64,000 nt of DNA from Lonicera japonica (GCA_021464415.1 CM038470.1:37566099-37630098), one strand, 5' to 3'. Positions 35,666 to 49,993 are shown, counted from the stretch's first letter. Notes: generated by a model not told the origin, from the letters alone. Translations and numbers: made by a program.

Positions 35666-38041
35666 GATATGTCAATTGAAAATACAATTGAAAGCTCACT
35701 AATAACATAAAATAGTTATAAACCTTATATGTATGGTAAAAGAAGTATCGTTTAGATATAAATAGTCTTTAGTAAGAAAATATATATAAGAGACAGTTGG
35801 CTAGTTTATACAACGTGGCACCACAATCGTATTGTCTAAAAACATCTCACTTTTGGCGATCATCTTAATAACTCGTAACTAGTCAAGCGTACTACCAGGT
35901 TTGCATTTTGTGGCCTTTCACCCAGGCGGTAGCAGGGCCTCCCGTTCGTTTCCAGGCATGGTTTCAGGTCTTTCACCCAGAGGGACTCAGTCCCAACTTA
36001 CAGCCTCAACCTTTAAAGACCAAACCTGGGACCTACCATAGACTAGCATAATCATGTATGTGTACAAATCAAATCACTCAAGTAACAAGCGCACAGGCGA
36101 ATAATTGTGCTGGATAACTAATATAAAGATTCATCTCGAACCCATCAATTAGCCAACAAGAATAGAAGTAATGAAAAGCTATCTTTATTTCAAACATATA
36201 CTTAATACACCCATACTTGTGTAAAGATCAAAATTATTGCTTACGAAAGCATGAAATACCAAAAATCCATGTACTTGGCTCAAAGATACGTTCAACATGT
36301 ATATACATCTAGAATACAAATATATACATATATATATCAAACTTAATTTTCCAAATATCACATAGGTTGTGTCCTCCAAGGACAACTTATAACTCGCACA
36401 GCCTCCAGGACTATGCGCTACAGGGAAACATCAATATATAAAATAGTAACAACACATATGTGTATGCCTCATAGGTGTATATATATAGCTAATGAGTATA
36501 TACATATATTTATATATGTCGTAGATCAAATGGTAGTATCTATGTTGTACTTAAACTCTTTTTGCCAAGTCCGTCAATTAATTAGCCTAGTAAAGAAATT
36601 TATCCGTATGGGAAGTTTCATAGGCTTATAACACATAGGCTCCAAGCCAAGTATAATATATAATTCATAAGATTTAAGTTCAATAAACTTCCCCATATGT
36701 TTACTTTACTTAGCTTACTCAAAATCAACTTATAAAGCTCCCCAACATAGTTATGGACTAGCGAGTAGTTGGCGAATCTCGTAGATAAAAGAATAATAGT
36801 CAAAGTACAACAATAACATCAGAATCACACGTAATTATACCTAAATCATACTTTTTATTCCATGTACCTTGTATCATATATATGCATATCAAAGTTATTG
36901 CTCGCTATCGTATCCGTATATAAGGCTCATATGCTAACCATGCTTACAACTCATTTAAAATTGGGGCTTTTAGTATCAAAGTCATAATCAAGTTATATAT
37001 AATACAAATTAACCATATAATCGAAATGAATCAGCCCGAACCCCCATGAACGTGCGATTTGGTCAAACAGCTTAGGTTTGATTGAATTTGGTGATAATCA
37101 TGCATAATAGTTCGAAACAAGGATTGAATACTAGTGTTCCCACTTATATAGGGTTAACCCCTCAAAAAATCAAAACCAAGACGAGCCGGATTGAGCGAAT
37201 CCCAAGCTTTCTCCTTCTTTGGCAATTAAAGAGGATGAAGATGATGAATAGTGTTTGGAGATGGTGAATAATAATGAAGCTCGGGTTATGATCTTGGATC
37301 ATCCGCAAAACGCCCAAAATTGCCAACCCTCTCTTTATCTAGGAGCTCTCGGGAGGTGGTGGTGAAATGAGGAAGAAAATGGAGAAGAACATATATATAT
37401 AAACTGCCATTCTCCATTTGCGGTTACTGTTCATGAGTCACTTTTTGGGACCTGCAGCATTGAACTTTGAACGACCGTAACTTCTCGCTCGGAAGTCCGA
37501 TTGGATGATCTTTATGTTCATGGAAAGCTTATTTAAAGATCTACAAGTTTTTAAAAGGAATATTTTCCAAATTCCCGATGAGTTATTCCCAAAAATGTGT
37601 CGAAGTCGGTGCATTACCACAATGTTACCGAATGAACAACTATTAGCGATTGGCCTATTTCGCGCTCAATTTTGACCAAGTAGGAGCTTGAATTGGCTTT
37701 CATCCAAAACACGAAAATTGTAGATTGCATAAAAATCTAGACACTTAGGCAAATAAAATCTCAATCTGGCGAGGAACGAAGATGTTACTCTTCCGCCAAG
37801 TTATCCAAAATCATGAAGTCGAGTAAATTGAAAACTTGCAATCTATATCCCGATTTTAACTCGAACCACTCGAAATGACTTACAATTATTCTAACATGCT
37901 TAAATATATTAATGTAACTCGTTGAAAGTGTTCGAACCATTCAGACCCTTTCGGAGCAAAATATGCTATCTGAAATACACTTCTGCCTTATGCGCGGCTT
38001 GTATCACGATTCCGAGAAATAGGGAAATACGGGGCGTTAAA
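35666..38041 (-). repeat. 3' LTR of the LARD-like element, truncated
   Basis: Matches 47636-49948 nearly end to end (for example GAAAGCTCACTAATAACAT, GATACGTTCAACATG, GGTTAACCCCTC, CCGAGAAATAG). It lacks the part equivalent to 46961-47635. Its TG start is mutated (TTTAACG instead of TGTAACG). Confidence 0.8.
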
Positions 38042-40234
38042 ATCTCCCCTCCTTAAGGAATTTCATCCTCAAAATTCAAACATGATAGTTTTTAGAACAA
38101 AATATGCACGATTTTTAAGTAATTACTATGTCTCCCTTCCTTAAACGGAAAACCATAATCATGACTAAAATGGATTTCAACCTCAAGGATCAAAACAAGA
38201 GGATAATCTTGTTGGAAAATAAAGAAGAAATACCACAGAATTAAAGTTATCTAATTCATTCTCCCTCATAAGCAACAACCTCTTTAAGAGTTTCAGTGGA
38301 AGAAGATGCTGACTAAACACGAGGGCTTTTCACCAGCCGATTCACATAAACGAAGTAGCTGAAGATAGAACGTTCGTTCAATACCTTCTCTCCCTCATCC
38401 AATTTATCGAGCAATGCATCGATCTTGTCCTTATCAACCTGGTCCCTAACCGCCACGTTCTTAGAGAGAGTTTTCAACTGTGGGTGTCCACACAAGCAAT
38501 TATATCAGAACTTATCTTGAATCTTACCAAGCTTCTTCAACTCAAAAACCTCGTGTTTAATACATGGTTAAAATTGAGAAACATGGTGAAGTCAACGAAT
38601 CCAGGAAGCTTATCCAGAAAATCACCCTTGTAATAGTGAAGAACCTTGCTCATCATTTCCTGAAGATTTTAAATGACAGTCGCCTTCCTCATGAAATTAT
38701 CATCTTTCAGCAGAGTGCGCTCTACCCACTCATAGAACTCGTTATTCGCACACGACTTCAATAAATTTCTTTGACTTGACATAGACACTCTGCTCAAAAT
38801 CTGCCTCCTTAATGGCTTTAGAAGTTTCCAACTTAAGAAACTTAGGATGATCATTTCAAAATACGGGGATAATTACGCTGGCGAATGTATTACTCTAGTC
38901 ACACTCTTAGAAGGTTCCACAGTTCCCTGAGGTTGTAACTCATACCTTTTATGATAATTCTGACTATTTCTTGAGCTAGGACAAGTTTTGACCTATTTGT
39001 AAGTATAAGATGGAGGAGAAATGGCGGTGCAAACGAGGTCTGGTCAAGTGATGATCCCCCTCCTCAATGGGTTGTTAAAGACAGGAACCGATAATAATTG
39101 AATTTAGAGTACCATTTTAATCTTTAGGCTAGAATCAAGTATGAAATAGGAAAATCCCAAACTTGAAATTTCTAACTAGTCGGTCCCTAAATTCTTTGAA
39201 TGGGGTAGTAAAATTCTCAGTAGAATACTCATTCCGAACTTAAGATATTACTTTATGCTCCAAACTTCCTTTAGTGAAATTTCGTTTCACTACTATCCTA
39301 TACGCCACCATAGATAGTTGTCCATAGGGGAAGGTGAAAATAATTCTCGAGAGTACTCATATCGTAGGTGCTAACTGTGTAAAGGCCAAGCAATAGCTCG
39401 CCTCATCTCTCAAAAGTGCTATACTTTCCTATCCCAAGGAAAGTTCTGAAAACATGGTTCAGTTAACCACAATTAACAAGTTGTTAAGCTATCACTAACC
39501 GACCATAACAATTTTTTTCACCTAGAATGAATGGAATCATTTTCACGGTGAATGTGTACTCGACTCTCTGTTTAAGGAAACAACTACAGACGGATGTATA
39601 AGATCTTATAGAGTTGACTACACACTAGATAAGTTCTATCAACTTTGCCCAGAGATATGATTACTAAAATGAAGTAGGAACACTTTGAAATATTAGTCAC
39701 CCTAACAGTGAATCGACAAGTCGACGAGCTTTCATTGAGTTGCTCTGATAGGCCCACCTAACCAAAAAGGAACGAAAATCTCACTTCAAATGAATTTGTG
39801 GTGTGCTCATATCATAATGGAAAAATGAGTTCGCGGACTAGTAAAAAGTGTGACACACCTCGCAGATACTACTGAGGATCTTCTCCTTTCACTATAAGGA
39901 GCCAAGTATATTATAGATACATTGAATACAATGGTTATTAAATGGTTCTTTCGTCTTCCATGCGAATTAACTTAGCTTGAGAAACGATAATTATATCCAA
40001 GAAAAATGAATATACTAGCCTAAAAGGAGGACATGTTGGGTAAATCGTATCATAGATATATGTCTTCTACTCCGAGGGAAACAACATATATAGAAACTTA
40101 CGAGGCACTGGAACCATTAAGGAGGTCCACGCATCACTTATATTGATCATGCCTCTTGAGATAGAGTATATCTATATATACATAACCAGACTTGGTCATT
40201 CTCCTTATGCTCATGTCGGTTATTAAAAAGGTTT
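38042..40234 (-). other. Internal region of the LARD-like element, 3' half
   Basis: No frame over about 65 codons has a recognisable motif. The region ends at the target duplication of the nested gypsy element. Confidence 0.55.
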
Positions 40235-41326
40235 CTTCGTGTAACACCAGTAAGGTGAAGCCATCATATTATTTTTTGTTTTGCAATTCTTCTGTTCTGG
40301 ATGCAAAAGTGTGCTCGGGCAATATCAGAATGAAGGGAATGTTTCCACACACTTTTATAGGTGTCATTAAATTCATGTGTTAGGTTAGAAAGATCCATCT
40401 TAAGTGTTCCTAGTGAAATTCGAGAGAATTGTACACATTTAAAACTTTTACGATAAACCGACCTTTAGTGCTTCAAAATGTCATAACTTTGTCATTATAT
40501 ATTGGAATGGAACCTCATTTATGCCCTTGTAAAGGTAATTCAATTTCCAAAAACTTTTGTGTTTTGTCCGGAACCTAATTTTCACTTCCCGTTTATCAAA
40601 ACATGAGTGTAACGTTGGTTTGAGGCATAAACGGGCATTTCTGAGGAAGAATTACACTCTAGCCGAATGTAGTCGACTACATGGATTTGGGATTCGATTC
40701 CATGAAAGTAATCTAGTAAACAACTTTGCCCTGTAGTGGTCAAAATTGTGTTTTTAAGTTTGGACCCAATTTTTATATAACCTTTTTCTTCTCATTTAGA
40801 TTAGGGCTCTGGGAGAGAGCTAGATGTTTTTGTGAAATATCTATGTATATATTTTGTGAACCTTTCATGTCTCCCTATCATTTTGCTTTTGTTAGTAATA
40901 GGCAAGTGTTAAGGAACATGTTTATCTTGTGGGTTATCTTGATTGTGGACAAGTGACTTACATCTTAGTTAACCGAGGCGCACGGTACAAGCTAATTTTT
41001 AAGGCATGAGTTGTCAAGAAGGTAAACTACACTCCGGGCATGTTCTTACTATTTGAGGGTTATGTTTATTATATCATTGTTTAATTGTTTTTCTCATTAA
41101 TAGTTTTGATTATATTTCCTTCCGGTGTAGCATACGGCTCTATGACCAACCGAATTTAAGAGGTTTTCCTTTCAACGAAATCCGGGCCATCACAAGTTGG
41201 TATCATAGGAATTAGGTTATCCTTCTTCCTTCGCTGAAGTATGGGTAGACTAGGATATCCTCCTTTTCATTATATCCTATCTTTATAATTAGATTTTACG
41301 TGTTAAACTCTCTTTTATTTTATATT

Positions 41327-44300
41327 ATGCCGCCCAAGCATAAAGGCAAGAGCCCTGCTCAACATACTTCCCATCCGGAAGGTGGCCCTGAAACTGAAGG
41401 GGAGATTTCTCTAGACTTATCTCGGCCTTGAACAAGATGATGAAGGACTTTATCCGAGAATTGTCTGGAGTCCTTAAGAATAGTCACAGATCTACTAGTG
41501 GAGCGGGTGCGAACAAGGGCCGAGCCCAAGAGGACCCTGTCATTATGGAAAATCAGGAGGAGGATCAAGAACCTCAAGGAGGGGAGACCGATGAGATCAC
41601 TTACCTACGAGAATTCACTCGTCTTCAACCTCCGGTGTTTGATCGGACTAAGGGACTCAAGGATGCAGAGGGTTAGCTCTTCGTGATTAACGAACAATTG
41701 GTGGTTATTAAAACTCCAAAGAAGATGTGGGTCAAGTTTGCGGCTACTAAACTCCAAAGAAGATGCGAGAGTTTGAGATTGCCTTCCAACTACAATTTGT
41801 TTCAAATGCCTATTGTCGAGCTAAGAGAGATGAGCTTCATAGCTTGGTTCAAGGGGACATGTCGGTGGAGGAGTATCGATTGAAATTCGAAGAGCTTAGT
41901 GTGTACATGTATACTATCGCCTTGAGTGACCAAGAAAAGATAGAGATGTTCTTCCTAGGGCTTAAGGATGAATATAGATGTGCCATGGGATTTTATAAGT
42001 TTACCTCATTCAAGTAGTTGGTCGAAGCAGCTTTAAACCTTGATAGTCAATACACCCAAGCTTGTCGTTCCTCATTCTCTTCTGATACGGGCCTAAAAGG
42101 AGATAATGTAGGGTATCGTAGAGGTAAGTGGGGTAAAGATAAGAAAGCCCGTTCTAGCTCAGAGTCTTCAAGAGGAAACTACACCAGCAGTGGGAGTAGT
42201 AGTGGATGTACAAGTGGTTGCTATATATGTGGGGACATAGGACATTTTAGCAAATCTTGTCCCCGAAACAGACAAGTCTCAGGCAGGTCAAGCTTTCAAG
42301 TAAATCGGGGAAGTCGAGGAAGAGATCACCGTGGAGGTCGCTGTAGAGACAATCGTGGGGGTCAGAACCAATATGGGACTTATGGCAATTATACAGGTCA
42401 AGGCTCTTCGCAAGGCCAGAATCAGTCGGCTAGTGGGGGCTAATAGTAATTTAATTACCCAATCCAGAGTTAACTTCAATCTAGCTATCGCCCCGTCCCA
42501 CCACAAACACAATGGAGTTCTGGAGGCCGATTCTTCCACTCAACCCAGCTAGAGACCAATAGGACCACACTGTCATAGAAAGTGCCCTCATTCTTTTCTC
42601 GATTGGAATTAGTGCTTTATTTGACACTGGTGCCTCGCACCCATTCATTTCATCAGACTGTGTATCAAGTTTAAAGTTGAAAACTATGAAGCTCGTCTTC
42701 CCTGTTAGCATTAGTTCTCCTATGGGTGGTACGGCAAACTTAAGTCGATGTTGTACTACAAATATCACCTTACACCGAAATTGTCACATAGAAGATGATT
42801 TTATAGTCATGGATATGGGACAATATGATCTCATTATGGGAATGGATTGGCTGACCAAATATTATGCATTAATTAATTGTCACGCCAAGAGAGTCACTAT
42901 TACCCACCATTAGGGAAAAACCATTGTTTTCTTTGGCGAGAGATATAATTTACACCCCATATCGTACATTAGTAAGAGGGAATAGAGGAATTACATTGGC
43001 TGGCTTAGTAGTATTGTGAGCGACATGGTTCCACTTCTTACACCGCAAGACGTGCCTGTCGTTAAGAAATTTTTAGATCTTTTTCCTAAAGATTTACCTG
43101 GGCTACCGCCACAACGTGAAATCGAGTTTTCAATTGATCTTACTCTCAGAGCTTCTCCTATCTCTATTACTCCTTACAGGTTAGCTCCTGCAGAACTTAA
43201 ATAGCTTAAGACCAAATTGGAGGATCTTTTGGCCAAAGGTTTTATTCGCCCTAGTTCGTCACCATAGGGAGCGCCTGTGTTGTTTGCCAAGAAGGCTAAC
43301 GGATCATTACGCCTGTGCGTAGATTATCGCCAACTAAATCTAGTGACTATCAAGAACAAGTACCCTCCTCCATGTATCAATGATTTATTCGATCAATTGC
43401 ATGGAGCATGTTATAGCTTACGCATCACGTCAGCTGAAAACTCATGAGAAAAATTATCCTACACATGACTTAGAGCGAGCCGCAATGGTTGCATTAAAGA
43501 TTTGGCATCATTACCTTTATGGCGAAAAATTTGAAGTATTTTTGGACCACAAAAGTCTCAAGTACATTTTCACACAACGAGATTTGAATCCAAGACAATG
43601 CCGTTTGATAGAGTATCTTAAGGATTATGATTTCTCCCTTCAATACCATCTTAGCAAGGCGAACATAGTTGCTGGCACTTTAAGCCAAAAATCACAAGGC
43701 TCAATATCAGCCCCAAGGTGTTAAGAATGGAAACTTATAGAAGAGCTCTAACGATATAACTTAGTTGTACTCGAAATGAAGACATGGTCTTCCTTTCAAA
43801 TTTAGTGGCCAGACCATTGATACAGAATCAAGTAATTGAGAGCCAATGGTATGATGAGGAATTAACAAAGTGTCGAAATCAACTTCAATCAGTAACCGAA
43901 ATGGAAGGTTTTACCAAGGCTTAACAACGAACTTAAGGAAGCCATTCTGGCCGAGGCTCACAATTAAAGGTTTTCCATTCATCCAGGTGGCACTAAGATG
44001 TACTGAGACTTAAAGCGTACTTATTGGTGGCATGGTATGAAGTGAGATGTAGCTCAATTTATCTCACGTTGTTTAACTTGTCCAAGGATAAAGGCTGAAC
44101 ACCAAAAGCCACTGGGTCAACTTTAACCCCTTCCAATCCCGAAGTAGAAATGGGAGAATGTCACAATGGACTTTCTTATGGGTTTACCGAGTACGAAGCA
44201 GAAGCACATCGCGATTTAGGTCACCGTGGATCGACTTACCAAGTCGGCTCATTTTTTACCATTTCGGGAGACCGATCCTTTAGAGAAACTTGCGAAACTC

Positions 44301-44345
44301 TATATTAATGAGATTGTTCGGCTCCATGGCATCCCAGTTTCATTC
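41327..44345 (+). pseudogene. Gypsy gag-pol remnant
   Basis: From ATG 41327 (MPPKHKGKS) the order is gag (retrotrans_gag at about 41763-42010), CCHC zinc knuckle CYICGDIGHFSKSC (about 42220), aspartic protease LFDTGASHPFISS (about 42615), RT start ([20 protein letters not shown], about 43310), RNase H ([19 protein letters not shown], about 43530) and integrase (IHPGGTKMY zinc-binding part about 43980; VDRLTKSAHFLPF about 44230). A deletion at about 43395 removes the RT core including the catalytic aspartates and most of early RNase H. Stops occur in gag (41431, 42016), after protease, in RT and throughout integrase. The gag-PR-RT-RH-IN order identifies Ty3/gypsy. Confidence 0.88.
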
Positions 44346-46263
44346 TATATCGGAATGGAACCTTGTTTAAGCCATTGGAAAGGCAATTCGATTTTCAAAA
44401 ACATTCATGTTTGGCGCGGAACCTAATTTCCACTTCTCGTTGATCAAAACATGAGTGTAAAGTTTGTTTGAGGCATAAATAGGCATCTCTGAGGAAGAAC
44501 TACACTCCAGCCAAATGTAGCCGACTACATAGATTTAGGGGAGTCAACTACATAATTTAGTCGACTACATGAAAGTAATTTAGTCAACTACTTTGCCCTG
44601 TAGTGGTCAAAATCGTGTTTTTAAGCTTGGACCCATTTTTTATACAACCCACACACCTTCTTCTTCTCCATTTTGATGAGGGCTCAGGGAGAGAGCTAGA
44701 GAGGAGTGAAAAAACATGGAGGAGGTTCCAAGAGCTAATTTTACTCCCTTTTCGACCCAAAACAAGAATTAAACACCCTATCATCTTCCTCTTCCTCCTC
44801 TTTGCACTTCTACCATTTTAGGGCTCAAAACTCAAGAGTGAGATCTTACGCTTTAGCTGGTTAGAGCTCGATCCGTCAGTTAAGTTACGAGGATTCAACG
44901 CTATTAATGTAGGAACACTAGTATAAAAACCTATTTCAAGAATTTAAGCATTCAATCACATTTTTATGTAAATTTGGAGATTTTCTATATATATATTGAT
45001 TGCTGCGTATATATAAGATTTGGGTTTATTATTTATGAATAAAATGGTTAATTGTCACTCATTATTGATAATATATCATACTTCCCTATGTAACTCTCTT
45101 GTTTCATTGATTCACAACAAACCCTTGTTCCTGGTCTTTAGCGCATAAGTACGTATAAGTCCATTTGGTAAAATAAAACTTTGATACACGCTCTATATTA
45201 TATGATATTCATATAATGAACTATATTGCGTTTTTAAATGATGTATATGACCTCATATTCACTATTGGGGTATTATCAGTTTTTCTCATACTAAGTAATC
45301 AACATCATTCGTACCAGATGAATATTTGAGATGCTTATTATTGCATTGGGGCATTTTCCATCTTGGTGGACCCAGTAGGGGGTCCCTACCTTGGGGGCAG
45401 AAGAACCCGAGTTAGATCGCGATCCATGTGCACACGATATGAAAATCCTAGATGTGACGTATACATATACTTGACAAATGTGATATCAGATCTGGTCACG
45501 GTGTCTTGACATCATCTATGTAAATTCTGATTCATTTACTTGTATATTACAATGTATACATACATACATGATTTACGAACATGGTACTCTAACGAATTAC
45601 TCTGTATACATTTTTTTCTTACAAAAATCCTATAGTTCCTACTAGGCCTGTTTGGCTCACAGTTTTTCCTATACAGGTACATCTAAGGACAGGACGGGAA
45701 GAGCTGACAAGGGAAAGGTCGATAAATCTTAGTTTCCTCTGATACTTAGTAGTTTGTGAGCCTTTCACCACGGAGAGGCCATGTTACCAAGTTTTGTTGT
45801 ATTAATCTAAGCATTTTGTATTATATTTGTATCTGTAGTAATGTATGATAACTTGAAGTTTCAAAGGCTATGCCACATGCTTATATTTGGTTAACTTTTA
45901 TGGAATATCTATGTATATATTTTGTGAACCTTTCATGTCTCCCTATCATTTTGCTTTTGTTAGTAATAGGCAAGTGTTAACGAACATGTTTATCTTGTGG
46001 GTTATCTTGATTGTGTACAAGTGACTTACATCTTAGTTAACCGAGGGGCAACGATACAAACTAATTTGTAAGGCATGAGTTGACAAGAAGGTAAACTACA
46101 CTCTGGGCATGTTCTTACTATTTGGGGGTAATGTTTATTAGATCATTGTTTAATTGTTTTTCTCATTAATAGTTCTGATTAAATTTCCTTCCGCCGTCTT
46201 GTACAGCTCCGTGACTAACCGAATTTTTGAGGTTTTCCTTTCAACAAAATCTGGGGCATCGCA
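44346..46263 (+). repeat. Right LTR of the nested gypsy element
   Basis: Homology to the left LTR starts at TATATCGGAATGGAACC, directly after integrase codons, so a deletion joined pol to the LTR. It holds TAGTCGACTACAT repeats near 44515-44590 and the stretch missing from the left LTR. It ends at the TSD. Confidence 0.85.
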
Positions 46264-46268
46264 CTTCG

Positions 46269-46960
46269 CCTCCTAAAGTGGAAGCAGTCTATTGACCTAG
46301 GCGGTCTCTCAAGTTGGTGATTTCTAATAGAATATTAAAATCCACCCGTATCAGAGTAATCGGGATAGGAATAATCCTCATCATCTCATTTCGCAACTAA
46401 ACTCACAAGCTTAAGTGCAGCTATACAGATAAGGAGAAGAACGAGCAACCATATACTAGGTTTAACCCCACGAGAATCGAAGAAAAACCAATGGCGTAAA
46501 CGCGAGGAATGGGAATTTAGCAGCTACTCTGATATGAGTATACCACGTTCTAGCCTTAGCCAGCAATAGTGGATTGACGATTTATAAGATAGTCAACTAT
46601 TGGCCGGCGGATGACTATAACAAAATCCATCACTCGCCTTTTTGCTCACTTGGTGGCAGAACTAATCCCGAGCACAAACCTATATGTGTAGGGGTAAGAA
46701 ATGATGCAAGAGTCAATAATTGAAATTGTTTGCAAGGGAGGCCAAAAGAATTGGACAAGAACTTTGTAGGTGGATGTAGTCAACACAGACTAACATCTCA
46801 CCTCACGATTCTCCCATTTTCCAGTATCCTAACGGTATAAATATCTATCACATGAAAACATATCGATATCGAGGGACACCGCCATGGTTCAACTCACTAA
46901 ATTCAGATCTACCCATAAACCCCACGAAGAAATACCAAACCTATACCTCTAATACCAATT
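46269..46960 (-). other. Internal region of the LARD-like element, 5' part, with PBS
   Basis: Non-coding. Its upper end carries the primer-binding site (plus strand CCTCTAATACCAA, about 46947-46959) directly next to the LTR. Confidence 0.6.
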
Positions 46961-49948
46961 TGTGACGCCCCGAATCCTGTTTCGAGATTTACATCTCCGG
47001 GACTCGGTTAATCACGGTGCCGTGCGCGAGGCAATTTTGAAATGCATAATGTAAAACTGATACAATAGAAGATTTCATATAAGGCCGCATTTATTTGACA
47101 ATTTCGGCATGTAGAGTTAGTATTTCTAATAAAACCAAAACTTGTAATTTGTAAAACCCATAAAAATAAAAACAAGGATCAACTCCACATCTGTATAAGC
47201 CTCAATCAATAAACTCAAATGTCCAACATATACATTTATACCAATCCCTCCAACGAGGTCCAAGTAAAGCAAATAAATGGCCTTTATACATCATTTCCAA
47301 TAAGTATACCTTTAATCAAATATATTCTCATTTCTACAATGATGAGAGGTTATAAAACTTGTGAGATATAAGTTGTCCATGGACAACCATAGATATCTAA
47401 GGTAATCAAAGGTTCTAAACTTCACAGTCATGCCATCCCCCGAATCTGCAAAACTGGTTTAGAAAATAGGAGTGAGCCAAACATGGGTTCAGTGGGAACT
47501 ATAAGGATTTGAATATAAAATATGTTTTGGAAATGATGCATACAAGTGTAATAATGATAGTAGTTTTCTTAGAGACGAAAAGAAGTTTATAACATACATG
47601 ACGATGCTTTTCCATTCCCAAAATCTTATAAGATATACGTGAATTGAAAATGTAATTAAAAGCTCACTAATAACATAAAATAGTTATAAACCTTATATGT
47701 ACGGTAAAAGAAGTATCGGTTAGATACAAATAGTCTTTAGTAAGAAAATATATAAGAGACCGTTGGTTAGTTTATACAGCATGGCACAACAATTGTATCG
47801 TCTAAAAACATATCAACAACTCGTAACTAGTCAAGCGTACTACCAGGTCTGCATTTCGTAGCCTTTCACCCAGGCGGCAGTAGGGCCTCCGTTCTTTTCC
47901 ATGCATGGTTTTAGGTTTTTCCCTCGAGGGCATTCAGTCCCAACTTACGACCCTAACCTTTAGAGACCAAACCTGGTACCTACCATAGACTAGTGCAACC
48001 ATGTATGTGTACAAATTAAATCACTTAAGTAACAAGCTCACAGGCGAATAATTGTGCCGGATAACTAATATAAAGGTTCATCTCGAACCATCAACTAGCC
48101 AACAAGAATAGAAGTAATGAAATGCTATCTTTATTTCAAACATATACTTAATACACCTATTCTTGTGTAAATATCATAATTATCGTTTACGAAAGTATGA
48201 AATATCATAAATCCACATACTTGGCTCAAAGATACGTTCAACATATATATACATCTAGAATATAGATATATACATATATATATATATATATATATCAAAC
48301 TTACTTTTCTAGATATCACATAGGTTATGTCCCCCAAAGACAACTCAAAACTCGAGCAGCCTCCAAGACTATGCGCTACAGGGAAACATCAATATATAAA
48401 ATAGTGACAACACATATGTGTATGCCTCATAGGTATATATATAGCTAGTGAGTATATACATATATCTATATATACCGCAGATCAAATGGTAGTATCTACG
48501 TTGTACTTAAACTCTCTTTGCTAAGTCTGTCAACTAATTGGCCTATTATAATATATAATTCATAAGCTTTAAGTTCAATATAAACTTTCCCATATGTTTA
48601 CTGTACTTATCTTACTCAAAATCAACTTATAAATCTGCCCAGCATAATTACGGACTGGCAAGTAGTTGGCAAATCACATAGATAAGAGAATAATAGTCAA
48701 AGTATAACAATAACATCACAATCACATATAATTATACCCAAATCATACTTTTTATTCCATGTACCTAGTCGCATATATATGCATATCAAAGTTATTGCTC
48801 GCTATCGTATCCGTATATAAGGGTCGTGTGTTATCCATGCTTACAACTCATTTGAAATTGGGGCTTTTAGTATCAAAGTCATAATCAAGTTATATGTAAT
48901 AAAAATTAACCAAATAATCGTAATGAAACAGCCCGAACCACCATGAACATGCGATTTGGTCATAAAGCTTAGGTTTGATCCAATTTGGAGCGTTTCATGC
49001 GTAATAGTTCGAAATCAAGATTCAATACTAGAGTTCCCACCTATATAGGGTTAACCCCTCGAAGAATCAAAATCGAGACGAGCCAAATCAAGCGAATCGC
49101 AAGCTTTCTCCTTCTTTGGCCATTAAAGATGATGAAGATGATGAAGGTGATGATGAATAGTGTTCGGAGATGGTTTAATGATGGAGCTCGGGTCATGATC
49201 TTAGATCATCCGCAAAACCCCCAAAATCGCCAGCCCTTTCTTTCTATAGGTGCTCTCAGGAAGTGGTGGTGAAATGAGGAAGAAAATAGAGAAGAATGTA
49301 TATATATAAACTGTTATTCTCCATTTTCGGTTATTGTTCACGTGTCACTTTTTGGGACCTGCAGCACTGAACTTTGAACGACCATACCTTCTCACTCGAA
49401 AGTTTGATTGGGATGATCTTTATGTCCACAAAAAGCTTATTCAACGATCTACAAGTTTCTAAGAGGAAGATTTTCCAAATTCCCGATGACTTATTCCCAA
49501 AAATGCGTCAAAGTCAGTGCGTTACTACAATGTAATATAATGAACAACTATTAGCGATTGGCCTATTTCACGCTTAATTTTGACCAAGTAGGAGCCTGAA
49601 TTGGCTTTAGGCCAAAACACAAAAGTTGTAGATTACATAAAAATCCAGATACTTACACAAATGAAAACTTAATCCGGTGAGGAATGAAGATGTTACGCTT
49701 CCTCCAAGTTATGCAAAATTATGAAGTCGAGTAAATTGAAAACTTACAATCTACTTCCCGATTTTGACTCAAACCACCCAAACTGACTTACGGCTATTCT
49801 AACATGCTTAAATATATTAATGCAACTCATTGAAAGTCTTCAATCCATTCAAATCCTTTCAGAGTGAAATATGGCTATCCGAAGTACATTTCTGCCTTAT
49901 GCTCGACTTGTCGCAATTCCGAGAAATAGAGATATACGGGGCTTTACA
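46961..49948 (-). repeat. 5' LTR of the LARD-like element, about 3 kb
   Basis: Full-length LTR by its TG...CA ends in both readings. The lower 660 bp match the fragment at 22101; the upper 2.3 kb match 35666-38041 and, in reverse, the start and end of 58946-64000. Contains an (AT)n tract near 48270-48295. Confidence 0.8.
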
Positions 49949-49993
49949 CTAGCCACCGAAAGCTGTACTCGACTAATCAACCACATCCCCAGT

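Larger units (their letters stand above)
40240..46263 (+). mobile_element. Nested Ty3/gypsy element with TSD CTTCG
   Basis: Begins TGTAACACC at 40240 and ends GGGGCATCGCA at 46263, with perfect 5-bp duplications CTTCG at 40235-40239 and 46264-46268. The left LTR is 40240-41194 and lacks about 1.2 kb from its middle. The primer-binding site TTGGTATCATAGG follows (about 41197). Degraded gag, protease, RT, RNase H and integrase come next. The right LTR (about 44346-46263) lacks its first part and is fused to integrase coding. Orientation is opposite to the host element. Many stops and deletions make it non-autonomous. Confidence 0.9.
35666..49948 (-). mobile_element. Large minus-strand LTR element, apparently non-coding (LARD-like)
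   Basis: Two homologous LTR regions in the same orientation: the 3' LTR at 35666-38041 (truncated) and the 5' LTR at 46961-49948 (about 2988 bp, plus-strand ends TGTGACGCCC and GGGCTTTACA). Next to the 3' LTR is a polypurine tract on the minus strand (CTTAAGGAGGGGAGAT, 38057-38042). Next to the 5' LTR is a primer-binding site TTGGTATTAGAGG (about 46959-46947), close to initiator tRNA-Met. The internal DNA, leaving out the nested gypsy element at 40240-46263, is about 2.9 kb and shows no gag or pol. The element was probably mobilised by another element's enzymes. Confidence 0.72.

Noticed and set aside
44584..44821. Frames rich in Leu/Phe/Pro near the right LTR of the nested gypsy
   Set aside because: These lie inside LTR sequence and are explained by its CT-rich leader.
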